24,077 nt of DNA from CAJXNP01 sp050305935 (GCA_050305935.1 JBNLGG010000062.1:1-24077), one strand, 5' to 3'. Positions 1-6,318 are shown, counted from the stretch's first letter. The notes: generated by a model from the sequence alone, not told the origin. Made by a program: numbers and translations.

Positions 1-959
1 TCCTTAAAACCTCTGTAAATCCTTCCGAGCAATTTTTCCAGTGCAAGCGATTCATCCGAAACCACCTGTTTTATTTTATAATACATTTCCGATAAACAAT
101 TGTCCAATTGATCCTCGAAACTCCTGGCTCCTGAAATGAGAAATTCAGACACAGCGGTCGGCGTTTTTAAGCCGGTATGGGCTACCATATCACAAATGGT
201 TTCATCGCGATCATGGCCGATTCCAGTAATAATGGGAATAGGAAATTGTGCTACGTGGGCGCTCAGTTCATAGCTGTCAAAACAGTCAAGGTCAGTAGAA
301 GCTCCGCCCCCCCGGATGATTACCACCAGGTCAAATTTATTTACTTCCTCAAAAATAGCATGAAGTGAAGCGATAATCGATTTTTCAGCGTCATTGCCCT
401 GCATCATGGAGTTAAACAATTTTATCTCAAATCGATAGTGATGAGCGTTGCTGTTCAATTGATTTTGAAAATCCCCAAAACCTGCCGCCGTTGCCGAGCT
501 GATTACAGCGATCCGCTGCGGGACGAGGGGAAGCACCAACTGGCGGTTCATGTCAAACACCCCATCTTCTTTCAGTTGTTCGATGGTTTCGGCACGCTTT
601 CTCGCCCGTTCGCCCAGGGTATAATTGGCATCGATATCCCGGATGTTGAGACTGATACCATACACCTCGTGGTACTGAACTTCTGCGTTGAAAAGTATCT
701 CCATACCGGCTTTAAGGCTTTGGCGGGTCATGTTTTCAAACCAGGTAATCAGGTTGCGGTAGGTGTAGGACCAGATCGTTCCCCGCATTTTGGCTTTGAT
801 ACTATTCCCCTCCTTATCCACGAGCTCCAGGTAACAATGACCTTTTTGATTCACCTGCACCTGGCTAATCTCAGCCACGATCCAATAGGAAGGTTCAAGG
901 TGTGCCGATAGGACTGCCGAAATTTCCTGGTTAAGTTCAAAAAGGGAATAATGTTTCAT
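1..959 (-). CDS. xseA: Exodeoxyribonuclease VII large subunit (partial, C-terminus beyond window)
   Basis: Large subunit of exonuclease VII, which with XseB degrades single-stranded DNA into oligonucleotides in the cytoplasm. Reading the minus strand from ATG at 959 gives MKHYSLFELNQEIS, then the OB-fold signature SYWIVAEIS followed by GHCYLELVDKEG. The nuclease-domain motif is IIRGGGASTDLDCFDSYELS, then ITGIGHDRDET and HTGLKTPTAVSEFL. About 319 codons are present and the frame is open to position 1, so roughly the last quarter (coiled coil and C-terminus) is outside. It starts 30 bases after the stop of the barrel gene and may be the last readable gene of the sigma-factor run, though functionally unrelated. 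A run of seven C (307-313) encodes part of the RGGG motif, but the frame stays intact. The family call is secure from the motifs. Confidence 0.95.
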   Translation of the reverse strand, partial: MKHYSLFELNQEISAVLSAHLEPSYWIVAEISQVQVNQKGHCYLELVDKEGNSIKAKMRGTIWSYTYRNLITWFENMTRQSLKAGMEILFNAEVQYHEVYGISLNIRDIDANYTLGERARKRAETIEQLKEDGVFDMNRQLVLPLVPQRIAVISSATAAGFGDFQNQLNSNAHHYRFEIKLFNSMMQGNDAEKSIIASLHAIFEEVNKFDLVVIIRGGGASTDLDCFDSYELSAHVAQFPIPIITGIGHDRDETICDMVAHTGLKTPTAVSEFLISGARSFEDQLDNCLSEMYYKIKQVVSDESLALEKLLGRIYRGFK

Positions 960-989
960 GAAGATCGCCTCTTGGTATTCAGGGTAAAT

Positions 990-2048
990 CTACTTGAAAA
1001 AGAGGTTATAAATCAAAGAAACATTGAAATAACTGTTGGGCTCAATTTCGATGTCTTCGCCCGGGAGGGCCACCGGAATGTTCAGGCTGTAGCTAATACC
1101 CAGGGTGAAATTTTTAATAGAAAAATATGCGGGAACAGAAACGGAATAGTTCATGATGCCGAAGACATTTTTTTCCGTTTCTTCCTGGACGATTTGTCCA
1201 AGCTCGAGGGCCTTATCTGCGTAAAGCAGTTTGAATAAGTTCCTGTTGTTTCTCCATAATCTTCTCAAAGATAAATAACCATATTCATCGATGAGCGCCC
1301 TCAGGACTTCCTCCTCATTGACCTGAAAACTTTGACTGATGGTGTAAAGGTTTTGATTTCCAGCCAGGACAGAGGCTCCTGGCGACAATGAAATCCGGTC
1401 AAAGATCCATCGATCATTCCATTTAAGCCTTTTCAAGAAATTAAATCGTATACGATTGGCGGTTTCTTCACCGAATAAAAAACTATAGTCCGCTCCAACT
1501 GAGAGGGGCTTAAAATCAAGGTATGCGGAAACTGAAACGGCATTGGTCAATGGATACGATTCAAGCAAATCATCCTGTTCATCTTTTCGATAGAAATAAT
1601 GATCATAATTTACGATGTAGGAGAATTTTTTCCCCAGGGTTCCAATGCAGCCCAGGGAAGTGGTTGTTGGATTATATTGTGGTGTGACCTGTTTATTCCA
1701 AAATCCATTGATACCTGTAAATAGCCCCGACTTATGATAGTAGGCGAGCCCCGCAGCAAACCCAAATTGCTGCACACCAAAATCCCTTCCCGCGTAAGCA
1801 ATGTTGCTTGTATAGCTAAGACGTGCGGAAAGCGAAGATTTCGGTTCGCCCAGCATGATCATGCTATCAAGAAGGTCTAGGATGGAGGATGATTCATTGG
1901 CCATCAGTTCATCCAGAAAAATAGAATCCTGAGCAAGGGTAGCGTTTAGCAAAGAGTCGAAATACGATTGTTGCGCTAGTGATTTGTGTGTAAACACAAA
2001 AACCGGTAACATCAGAAGCATGATTTTACCGGTAACAAACCGCATCAT
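990..2048 (-). CDS. Putative outer-membrane beta-barrel protein, unknown function
   Basis: I do not recognise a named family. The protein has an N-terminal signal peptide (MMRFVTGKIMLLMLPVFVFTHKSLAQQ, cleavage after SLA), a short acidic, helical-looking segment, then about 290 residues of alternating hydrophobic/aromatic stretches. It ends in a terminal strand, NVSLIYNLFFK, typical of barrel proteins handled by BamA. I chose ATG at 2048, giving 352 residues. An upstream in-frame TTG at 2069 directly abuts the previous stop and would add seven residues before the signal peptide. It follows the Spy-like gene by 21 bases, so it is probably co-transcribed with the ECF sigma factor and may be a target or sensor of that system. 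Barrel topology is inferred from pattern only. Confidence 0.75.
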   Translation of the reverse strand: MMRFVTGKIMLLMLPVFVFTHKSLAQQSYFDSLLNATLAQDSIFLDELMANESSSILDLLDSMIMLGEPKSSLSARLSYTSNIAYAGRDFGVQQFGFAAGLAYYHKSGLFTGINGFWNKQVTPQYNPTTTSLGCIGTLGKKFSYIVNYDHYFYRKDEQDDLLESYPLTNAVSVSAYLDFKPLSVGADYSFLFGEETANRIRFNFLKRLKWNDRWIFDRISLSPGASVLAGNQNLYTISQSFQVNEEEVLRALIDEYGYLSLRRLWRNNRNLFKLLYADKALELGQIVQEETEKNVFGIMNYSVSVPAYFSIKNFTLGISYSLNIPVALPGEDIEIEPNSYFNVSLIYNLFFK

Positions 2049-2069
2049 TTCTTTAGCCGGGAAGTTCAA

Positions 2070-2585
2070 TCAGTTTCCTTGTTTATCTTTTTGAAATTCC
2101 TCCCTTAGGTCCTGCATTTCCCGTCGACGAATATGATCATCCCTTCTCCGCTCAAGTCGTTCCAAAAGCACTCTCCTGAAATCGTCTTCTGCTTGCCTTA
2201 ATGACATGAGCTGCCGGGCAGAAATGATCCCCATCATTCGCTCCGAATACGTTTTTTCCAGTGCAAGTTCCTTTTGCTTGATGGTGTAAGCTTTTTCCAC
2301 CAGTGCCTTGCTTTCTTCCTCGCTGGCCCCGGCGTCTGCCTGTTCCTTAAGTCCCCTCAGGTTTTCCCGCAAAACCCGCCTCTCTTCCGCAAACTCCCTA
2401 TAAACCGGCCAGAATTTTTCTGCCTGCTCGGGCGTCAGCTCAAGTCTTTCCGTAATCATGGCAATCCTCGCCGCTTCTATCCTCTTCATCATTTCCTGCC
2501 TTGACCTTTCATCCATATTCGGACCGTCCTGCGCTAAAACCACCTTGGCCATAAGGCAAAAAACCAACACTATTAACCTCTTCAT
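2070..2585 (-). CDS. Spy/CpxP-like periplasmic protein (LTPEQ family)
   Basis: A 171-residue exported protein. A signal peptide (MKRLIVLVFCLMAKVVLA, cleavage before QDG) is followed by an almost wholly helical, highly charged chain with LTPEQAEKFWPVYREF at about residues 50-65. The LTPEQ element is shared by Spy/CpxP chaperones and by CnrX-type heavy-metal sensors. No cysteine or histidine cluster is visible in the mature part. The C-terminal 45 residues are Arg/Glu rich (DDFRRVLLERLERRRDD). The frame stays open upstream to about 2657, but that segment lies in the preceding gene and lacks a signal peptide, so ATG at 2585 is preferred. It starts 10 bases after the membrane protein ends and sits two genes after the ECF sigma factor. 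By analogy it may chaperone periplasmic proteins or modulate the membrane protein upstream; that role is inference. Confidence 0.8.
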   Translation of the reverse strand: MKRLIVLVFCLMAKVVLAQDGPNMDERSRQEMMKRIEAARIAMITERLELTPEQAEKFWPVYREFAEERRVLRENLRGLKEQADAGASEEESKALVEKAYTIKQKELALEKTYSERMMGIISARQLMSLRQAEDDFRRVLLERLERRRDDHIRRREMQDLREEFQKDKQGN

Positions 2586-2595
2586 ATCTCTTCTA

Positions 2596-3048
2596 TTAAA
2601 TGTTGTCAATATCCAGATCGTATTCATTGATGATGGCATCAAGGAGCTCGTCATCAATTTGTTCTTCTATTTCAATATATGATTGTTCCAGATCCTGAAA
2701 ATTTTCATCCAATTGCTGAACATCAATGGAATGAATTATATCGTCGCTTGTTATGTCTTCCAATTCTAAGAAGCTTATCATACTTTCAGAAGAAACATTC
2801 TCAAGCATCGCCTCATAGCTCAAGTTTGTCGAATTGTTTTCCCTTGGATTTAATACTACCAGCAGGACAATGGCTATCATCGCTGCTACCGGTAAGGTAA
2901 TTTTTGTTGTCAGCGACCAATTAAAGGAGAAAGATTCCCTGGGAGTATTTTTTTCGCTGATCCTTTTTTGAATCCTTCCCGGCAGGTCATCAAAGTACTC
3001 ATCGGGTACTTTATAAATGTTCTTCTTATGTATATCGTCCAGTTTCAT
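2596..3048 (-). CDS. Small membrane protein in anti-sigma position, acidic periplasmic tail
   Basis: A 150-residue single-pass protein encoded 42 bases after the ECF sigma factor. Residues 1-49 are basic and polar and probably cytoplasmic (DDIHKKNIYKVPDEYFDDLP). Residues 50-66 (ITLPVAAMIAIVLLVVL) form one membrane segment. Residues 78-150 contain 24 Asp/Glu and no Lys or Arg. It lacks the HxxxCxxC signature of zinc anti-sigma factors, so it is not a classical ZAS protein. The position after sigma and the single membrane span suggest an anti-sigma or sensor subunit, with a short N-terminal sigma-binding segment as in CnrY. That assignment rests on context rather than on a recognised domain. 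The N-terminal pattern YxVPDEYFDxLP is, from memory, common in Bacteroidota proteins beside ECF sigma genes. Confidence 0.7.
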   Translation of the reverse strand: MKLDDIHKKNIYKVPDEYFDDLPGRIQKRISEKNTPRESFSFNWSLTTKITLPVAAMIAIVLLVVLNPRENNSTNLSYEAMLENVSSESMISFLELEDITSDDIIHSIDVQQLDENFQDLEQSYIEIEEQIDDELLDAIINEYDLDIDNI

Positions 3049-3090
3049 TGTCGCCGTTTTGTTCCTTTGACACAGGTCATTTTCAAAGGT

Positions 3091-3630
3091 TTAATTTAAA
3101 GTTAAATATTCTTCCAGTTTTTTCACCGCATGATGGTAATTAGCCTTCAGGCTGCCTACGCTCGTGCCCGTGATTTCGGATATTTCTTCGTATTTCATAT
3201 CGTCAAAATATTTCATATTGAATACCAGCCGCTGTTTGTCCGGCAGTTTTAAAAGAGCCTTCTGTAGTCGCAATTGAATTTCGTCACCGTCAATCAATGG
3301 ATTAGCATCCAGGCAATGCGAAAGCTCAGCCGTCATATCATTGATGGGAAGAAAGAATTTCGTCCTTTTCTTTCGCAAAAAATTAAGGCATTCATTCGTG
3401 GCAATCCTGTAGATCCAGGTGTAAAGTTGTGCGTCTTCTCGAAAGGTGTCCAGGTGATTCCAAACCTTCACAAATACATCTTGTACAAGGTCATCGGCAT
3501 CATCGTGGTCGATCACCATCTTACGGATATGCCAATAGATTTTTTGCTGATATTTTTTTACCAACAGATTGAACCCAAAGTTGCGGGTTTCTGAGTACTT
3601 GATTTTTTCTAAAAGCTCCTGGTCTTCCAA
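3091..3630 (-). CDS. RNA polymerase ECF-type (sigma-70 family) sigma factor
   Basis: A 179-residue extracytoplasmic-function sigma factor. Region 2 spans about residues 23-92: LVKKYQQKIYWHIRKM, DADDLVQDVFVKVW and TWIYRIATNECLNFLRKKR, the core-binding and -10-recognition helices. Region 4 spans about 125-177: LPDKQRLVFNMKYFDDMKYEEISEITG then SVGSLKANYHHAVKKL, the -35-recognition helix-turn-helix. There is no region 1.1 or 3 and the length is normal. The start is a TTG at 3630: an in-frame TAA lies three codons upstream and no ATG occurs before region 2. AAGGA is directly adjacent, unusually close for a ribosome site. It heads a run with a membrane protein, a Spy-like protein and a barrel protein, suggesting an envelope-stress or metal-responsive regulon. 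Self-activation is likely for such operons but not shown here. Confidence 0.93.
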   Translation of the reverse strand: MEDQELLEKIKYSETRNFGFNLLVKKYQQKIYWHIRKMVIDHDDADDLVQDVFVKVWNHLDTFREDAQLYTWIYRIATNECLNFLRKKRTKFFLPINDMTAELSHCLDANPLIDGDEIQLRLQKALLKLPDKQRLVFNMKYFDDMKYEEISEITGTSVGSLKANYHHAVKKLEEYLTLN

Positions 3631-3687
3631 TCCTTTTTAAAAATAGTTGACCCTTTGATGCAAGATGGTTGAAAAGGTTTAATCGCC

Positions 3688-3695
3688 CAAAGATA
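3688..3695 (-). promoter_or_regulatory. Candidate -7 element of the sigma-factor operon
   Basis: On the minus strand the octamer TATCTTTG fits the Bacteroidota primary-sigma -7 consensus TAnnTTTG and lies about 58 bases before the sigma-factor start. The -33 region carries only TTC at suitable spacing, so the match is incomplete. It may be the housekeeping promoter of the sigma operon; an ECF-type promoter could also exist. Confidence 0.4.
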
Positions 3696-3778
3696 TTTTT
3701 AAGATAAGGGGGAATTGAGTGGGTGGAAAGGGCAGGGCATTCGGCCTGGAAATATGTCAATGGATCTTTTGTGTCTTT

Positions 3779-3873
3779 ATGGCCTCCGCCATGGATTGTG
3801 TCTTCACAATCCGTTCACCAGGTTTAATTCATCCATACTCCAGATAGAAATTGGTTCGAGGAGACTCGAACCA
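3779..3873. repeat. Cluster of three tetraloop hairpins
   Basis: Three inverted repeats each have a four-base loop. They are ATGGC/GCCAT around CTCC (3779-3792); ATGGATTGTG pairing with CACAATCCGT around TCTT (3791-3814, one G-T pair); and TGGTTCGAG/CTCGAACCA around GAGA (3852-3873, nine perfect pairs). None has a following T-run, so they are not obvious intrinsic terminators. The third resembles a tRNA T-arm on the minus strand, but no cloverleaf can be folded around it. They may belong to a REP-like element or to the relic of a deleted gene. Confidence 0.6.
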
Positions 3874-3885
3874 TGGCATGGAGGA

Positions 3886-3915
3886 AAATATCGCGTATCG
3901 CGATATGCGATATTT
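3886..3915. promoter_or_regulatory. 30-bp palindrome, operator-like (left of cassette)
   Basis: Dyad centred between 3900 and 3901: 14 of 15 base pairs are complementary and the only mismatch is the sixth pair from the centre (G3895/T3906). It decomposes into a half-site TATCGC (3889-3894), a self-complementary core TATCGCGATA (3896-3905) and a half-site GCGATA (3907-3912), with outer and core half-sites offset by seven bases. The palindrome at 5198-5221 has exactly this layout. It lies 62 bases beyond the stop of the nucleotidyltransferase gene. Likely a protein-binding site; the binding protein is unknown. Confidence 0.7.
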
Positions 3916-3977
3916 CACTGTAAGTAACCGATAACCTTCGTAATAGTTGTTCCGGGAAAACGCTGGCGAATGACTTC

Positions 3978-4682
3978 TTAAGCCTGAATGATTTGTTCCA
4001 TCTTTTCTATAATCATTTTTTTGCGTTGTGATGCGATGGAAGGGATGAGTTGTGCTTCAATGAATTCATCCCGGTTTTTCTGATCCAAAATATATTGTAG
4101 AGCTTTTTTCAAATAGGTTTTTACAGTGTTGTCTGAGGTAGAGATAGAGTCAACAATTTCCAGGTGGTAATCCACTACATAAATAAAATCTTCCAGGTCG
4201 TGGCTAGCCAAGGGGTCATTCTTGCCCCTGGAAAGAAAAGCTTCCCATTTTGAGGCCAGGTAATAGCTCACGGGCAGGATGTTAATTGTAATACCATCAA
4301 GGTCATATTGCACTGCCACGCGGAATCCGGGCTTTAACCAGGAATTAGTAGGCCCCAAAGGTGTTGGTTCAGTTGGGATGAAGTCAACAGGGATATCATT
4401 GTACTTATATCGATAAAGAATGTTTGATTCCAGTGATGGTTGAAATCCTTTTTTGGCCAGAATTCCCGACAATTGGTTCATCTCCGAATAGGAGGCAATC
4501 TTTACAGAAATGTCAATATCTTTCGTTGGTCTTGGTTCCAATGCGACCGGATCATTGGCATACAAACTGGAAATAGCTCCTCCAACAAACAATACCTCAC
4601 CTTTGATGTTGCCAAGAGCCTCTGCCACCAGTTTTACCACCTTTAAGTTGACGATGGTATTAATAGGCATAGATTCGCTCAT
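3978..4682 (-). CDS. AbiEii-like nucleotidyltransferase (candidate toxin)
   Basis: A 234-residue protein with the nucleotidyltransferase-fold signature: FVGGAISSLY (G34-G35), then KDIDISV (D55 and D57, the DxD metal ligands), then IPVDFIP (D100, candidate third carboxylate). A C-terminal helical part includes ASHDLEDFIYVVDY, recalling the K/H-DLxD segment of AbiEii proteins. In type IV AbiE systems the AbiEii nucleotidyltransferase is the toxin; relatives modify tRNA or proteins, and others have unknown targets. ATG at 4682 overlaps the upstream regulator by 23 bases; a second ATG at 4670 would reduce this to 11. The overlap implies translational coupling. All three expected acidic residues are present, so it looks enzymatically intact. 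Substrate and toxicity cannot be read from sequence. Confidence 0.8.
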   Translation of the reverse strand: MSESMPINTIVNLKVVKLVAEALGNIKGEVLFVGGAISSLYANDPVALEPRPTKDIDISVKIASYSEMNQLSGILAKKGFQPSLESNILYRYKYNDIPVDFIPTEPTPLGPTNSWLKPGFRVAVQYDLDGITINILPVSYYLASKWEAFLSRGKNDPLASHDLEDFIYVVDYHLEIVDSISTSDNTVKTYLKKALQYILDQKNRDEFIEAQLIPSIASQRKKMIIEKMEQIIQA

Positions 4683-5178
4683 TTAATAATTCAACAGCCA
4701 GGTTTTTTTCCCGTGTCCTACCAACTCTAAGGGCATCAGTCAATGATAATAATTCGTGCAATACAGGATCGTTTTCCACTGCCCTAGGAACATTTGGGTG
4801 TAAGGGTGTGATGGCTTCTCCTCGCATGGTTCCTTTTGCATAAGGCCATACATAACCTTGCTCGGATTGAATGTGTTGAGATAAAGGGAGTGATGAATGA
4901 GCGGTGGGGATTCCAATAGTAATTCTTCCTGGTTCAGCAGGAAATACATAGGCGAGGCCCTTTTCAAGGAAATCCATAAAGGCCGATACGTTAACCCGAT
5001 CTTTTTCAGAATTAATCAATCGTGCAATTCTAGATCGGTTCAGCGATTCTGAAACTTCTGATGCACTAATGAATAATTGTTGGGCCAGGTCTTTGTTGTA
5101 CCATGGACGATCAGCCAGAGCTACCATCTTTAACAAGATGACAATGTCATGTGAACGCATGCCCTTATGTTCTTTCAT
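4660..5178 (-). CDS. Winged-helix-type regulator paired with nucleotidyltransferase
   Basis: A 172-residue protein. Residues 8-60 form a helix-turn-helix region (SHDIVILLKMVALADRPW, then KDLAQQLFISASEVSESLNR). The C-terminal half has a distinctive conserved look (GLAYVFPAEPGRITIGIPTA, YVWPYAKGTMRGEAITPLHP, LLSLTDALRVGRTREKNLAV). I recall this arrangement from uncharacterised MarR-like proteins encoded beside nucleotidyltransferases in several phyla, but I cannot name the family with certainty. ATG at 5178 is preferred. The longer frame from 5205 would begin inside the palindrome at 5198-5221, the probable operator. The sequence TATCTTTA directly before the ATG may be a -7 element, giving a very short leader. 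Likely role: autorepressor and, if the pair is a toxin-antitoxin system, the antitoxin. Confidence 0.75.
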   Translation of the reverse strand: MKEHKGMRSHDIVILLKMVALADRPWYNKDLAQQLFISASEVSESLNRSRIARLINSEKDRVNVSAFMDFLEKGLAYVFPAEPGRITIGIPTAHSSLPLSQHIQSEQGYVWPYAKGTMRGEAITPLHPNVPRAVENDPVLHELLSLTDALRVGRTREKNLAVELLNERIYAY

Positions 5179-5197
5179 GGCGTAAAGATAAACCATT

Positions 5198-5221
5198 ATT
5201 CGCAATTCGCGAATCGCGAAT
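5198..5221. promoter_or_regulatory. 24-bp palindromic operator candidate upstream of cassette
   Basis: Dyad centred between 5209 and 5210: 11 of 12 pairs are complementary, the sole mismatch being the sixth pair from the centre (A5204/C5215). It comprises half-site ATTCGC (5198-5203), core ATTCGCGAAT (5205-5214) and half-site GCGAAT (5216-5221), with a seven-base offset between half-sites. It lies 20-43 bases before the regulator ATG, where the -33 region would fall. This is the expected place for autorepression. The layout is identical to that of 3886-3915. Confidence 0.72.
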
Positions 5222-5245
5222 TAAGACATTTCCATTTTAGTCGCA

Positions 5246-5272
5246 GAAAAATAGCCAGTAAATCCCGGCTAT
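5246..5272 (-). terminator. Weak intrinsic terminator after the universal stress protein
   Basis: On the minus strand ATAGCC (5272-5267) pairs with GGCTAT (5256-5251) across a ten-base loop and is followed by TTTTTC. It lies just after the stop of the universal stress protein gene. The stem is only six pairs, so read-through toward the cassette is possible. Confidence 0.4.
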
Positions 5273-5287
5273 ATTCAAATAAAGCTC

Positions 5288-6214
5288 CTATATCTTCCTA
5301 ATAAAATCAATCAATCTGGCATTATCACCCTTCACACGCACAATTCTGATGGGAAATTTAGTGTCTACCTGGATGAGCTTTTCTGCAATGCTGCTCAGGA
5401 ATAAAGCGGTGGTGGAGCTAAGGCCCTTGGCTCCTAATAAAATCGTATCTGGCTTTTCCCTGAGGGCAAGCTCATATACTTCTGCAATGGAATCATCATT
5501 TTTATCCAGCGAGAATACCGGTCGGATTTTTACTCCTGAGATATCGATTTGGGAAATTAAGGCCTTATACTTCTTCTCCGTATTTTTTTTCATTACTTCT
5601 ACAAACTCATCGTAGCTTTTTCCGGTGTAATGATATCCTGTGGGAACACTGAAGATATTCTGGCAAATAATCTCCGCCTCTGATCCCGTTAACCGGGCAA
5701 TGTCAACGGCTTTTTCAATGGCAATCTTGTCGTTGTCGGAGTGGTTAATGGGTACTAACAGTTTTACAAACTTGGGCTCGCAACCTTCTGGTACAATTAA
5801 CAGCTGACTGTTGGCCAGACGGGCGACCTTTTGGGCGAGGAGCCCCCGCTCTTTAGAAGATGTACTCTTACCTATAATAACAAGGTCAATATCATTGGCA
5901 TCTAAGATATTGAGAAGGTTCTTAGCGATCTTTCCTTTTTTAACAAGGAAGATCTTTTTTATGTCAGTTTGTTTGTCCCAGACTCTTTCAACCTTTTCGC
6001 GTAGTTCCTTTTCCTTGTCTTCAAAAACCTTGTCTTCAATATCTGGGAATTCTCCTTTTAATTCTTCCGGAAATTTATGGTACTTGACTACGTGGATAAA
6101 GTAGACTTCTATCGATTTGTTTCGCCTCGCCACAAACTCAGCAAAGCGAATGACCGTTTCATCCATTGCCGAAAGATCCATGCCTACGGCAATTCGTTTA
6201 ACAAGTTTTCCCAT
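5288..6214 (-). CDS. Tandem-domain universal stress protein
   Basis: A 308-residue cytoplasmic protein of two fused UspA-type domains. The first runs about residues 5-143 (KRIAVGMDLSAMDETVIRFA, ending ANSQLLIVPE); the second about 147-296 (KLLVPINHSDNDKIAIEKA, ending FPIRIVRV). The second domain keeps the nucleotide-binding pattern Gx2Gx9S: GAKG at 261-264 and Ser at 274. The equivalent in the first domain (IIGKSTSSKERG) is degenerate, so perhaps only one ATP site remains. Usp proteins support survival under starvation or oxidative stress; the specific role here is unknown. ATG at 6214 begins MGKLVKRIAVGMD, as usual for the family. It is divergent from the CoA-binding protein gene, with the intervening bases holding the start regions of both. 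Confidence 0.9.
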   Translation of the reverse strand: MGKLVKRIAVGMDLSAMDETVIRFAEFVARRNKSIEVYFIHVVKYHKFPEELKGEFPDIEDKVFEDKEKELREKVERVWDKQTDIKKIFLVKKGKIAKNLLNILDANDIDLVIIGKSTSSKERGLLAQKVARLANSQLLIVPEGCEPKFVKLLVPINHSDNDKIAIEKAVDIARLTGSEAEIICQNIFSVPTGYHYTGKSYDEFVEVMKKNTEKKYKALISQIDISGVKIRPVFSLDKNDDSIAEVYELALREKPDTILLGAKGLSSTTALFLSSIAEKLIQVDTKFPIRIVRVKGDNARLIDFIRKI

Positions 6215-6271
6215 GTTCCAAACTTTGCGCGAAAATAATAGAAAAATATCTATTTGTATGCAAAATGATGA

Positions 6272-6298
6272 TTGAAGTAATTAATTCAGATAGTTTTG
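6272..6298 (+). promoter_or_regulatory. Candidate promoter of the CoA-binding protein gene
   Basis: TTG (6272-6274), 16 bases, then TAGTTTTG (6291-6298), matching TAnnTTTG with spacing one base below the usual range. It lies inside the first codons of the longest reading frame, which argues for the later ATG at 6319 as the real start. Confidence 0.45.
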
Positions 6299-6318
6299 CG
6301 AATAAAATTTCATATAAA

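Larger units (their letters stand above)
3631..3977. other. 347-bp non-coding region with hairpins, palindrome and possible gene relic
   Basis: No credible gene lies here. From left to right it contains the candidate sigma-operon promoter; two imperfect direct copies of ATGGAT(ctt)TGTGTCTT (3760-3777 and 3791-3804); three short-loop hairpins between 3779 and 3873; and a 30-bp palindrome at 3886-3915. An 11-codon minus-strand reading frame (3836 to 3804, MDELNLVNGL) lies just downstream of the palindrome in the minus direction. It resembles the beginning of a GxxExxY-type protein, so a deleted gene remnant is possible; this rests on memory of that family. The + strand frame at 3715-3927 has no family features and runs through the hairpins, so I reject it as coding. 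Confidence 0.6.

Noticed and set aside
307..313. Run of seven C in xseA as a possible frameshift
   Set aside because: The reading frame and conserved motifs continue on both sides, so no frameshift is needed.
438..911. 157-residue + strand reading frame
   Set aside because: It is the complement of xseA, whose minus-strand translation carries the full OB-fold and nuclease motifs; the + strand product shows no family features.
3852..3873. tRNA T-arm-like GGTTCGAG element on the minus strand
   Set aside because: The bases form a perfect nine-pair hairpin by themselves, and no acceptor, D or anticodon arms can be placed around it.
3715..3927. 70-residue + strand reading frame in the non-coding gap
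   Set aside because: It reads through three hairpins and the 30-bp palindrome, has no ribosome site and no family resemblance.
5179..5205. Longer N-terminus of the cassette regulator from 5205
   Set aside because: This start would lie within the palindrome that is probably its own operator.
6265..6318. Longer N-terminus of the CoA-binding protein
   Set aside because: The extra 18 residues lack family features and contain a good -7 promoter element, so the ATG at 6319 is favoured, though not proven.
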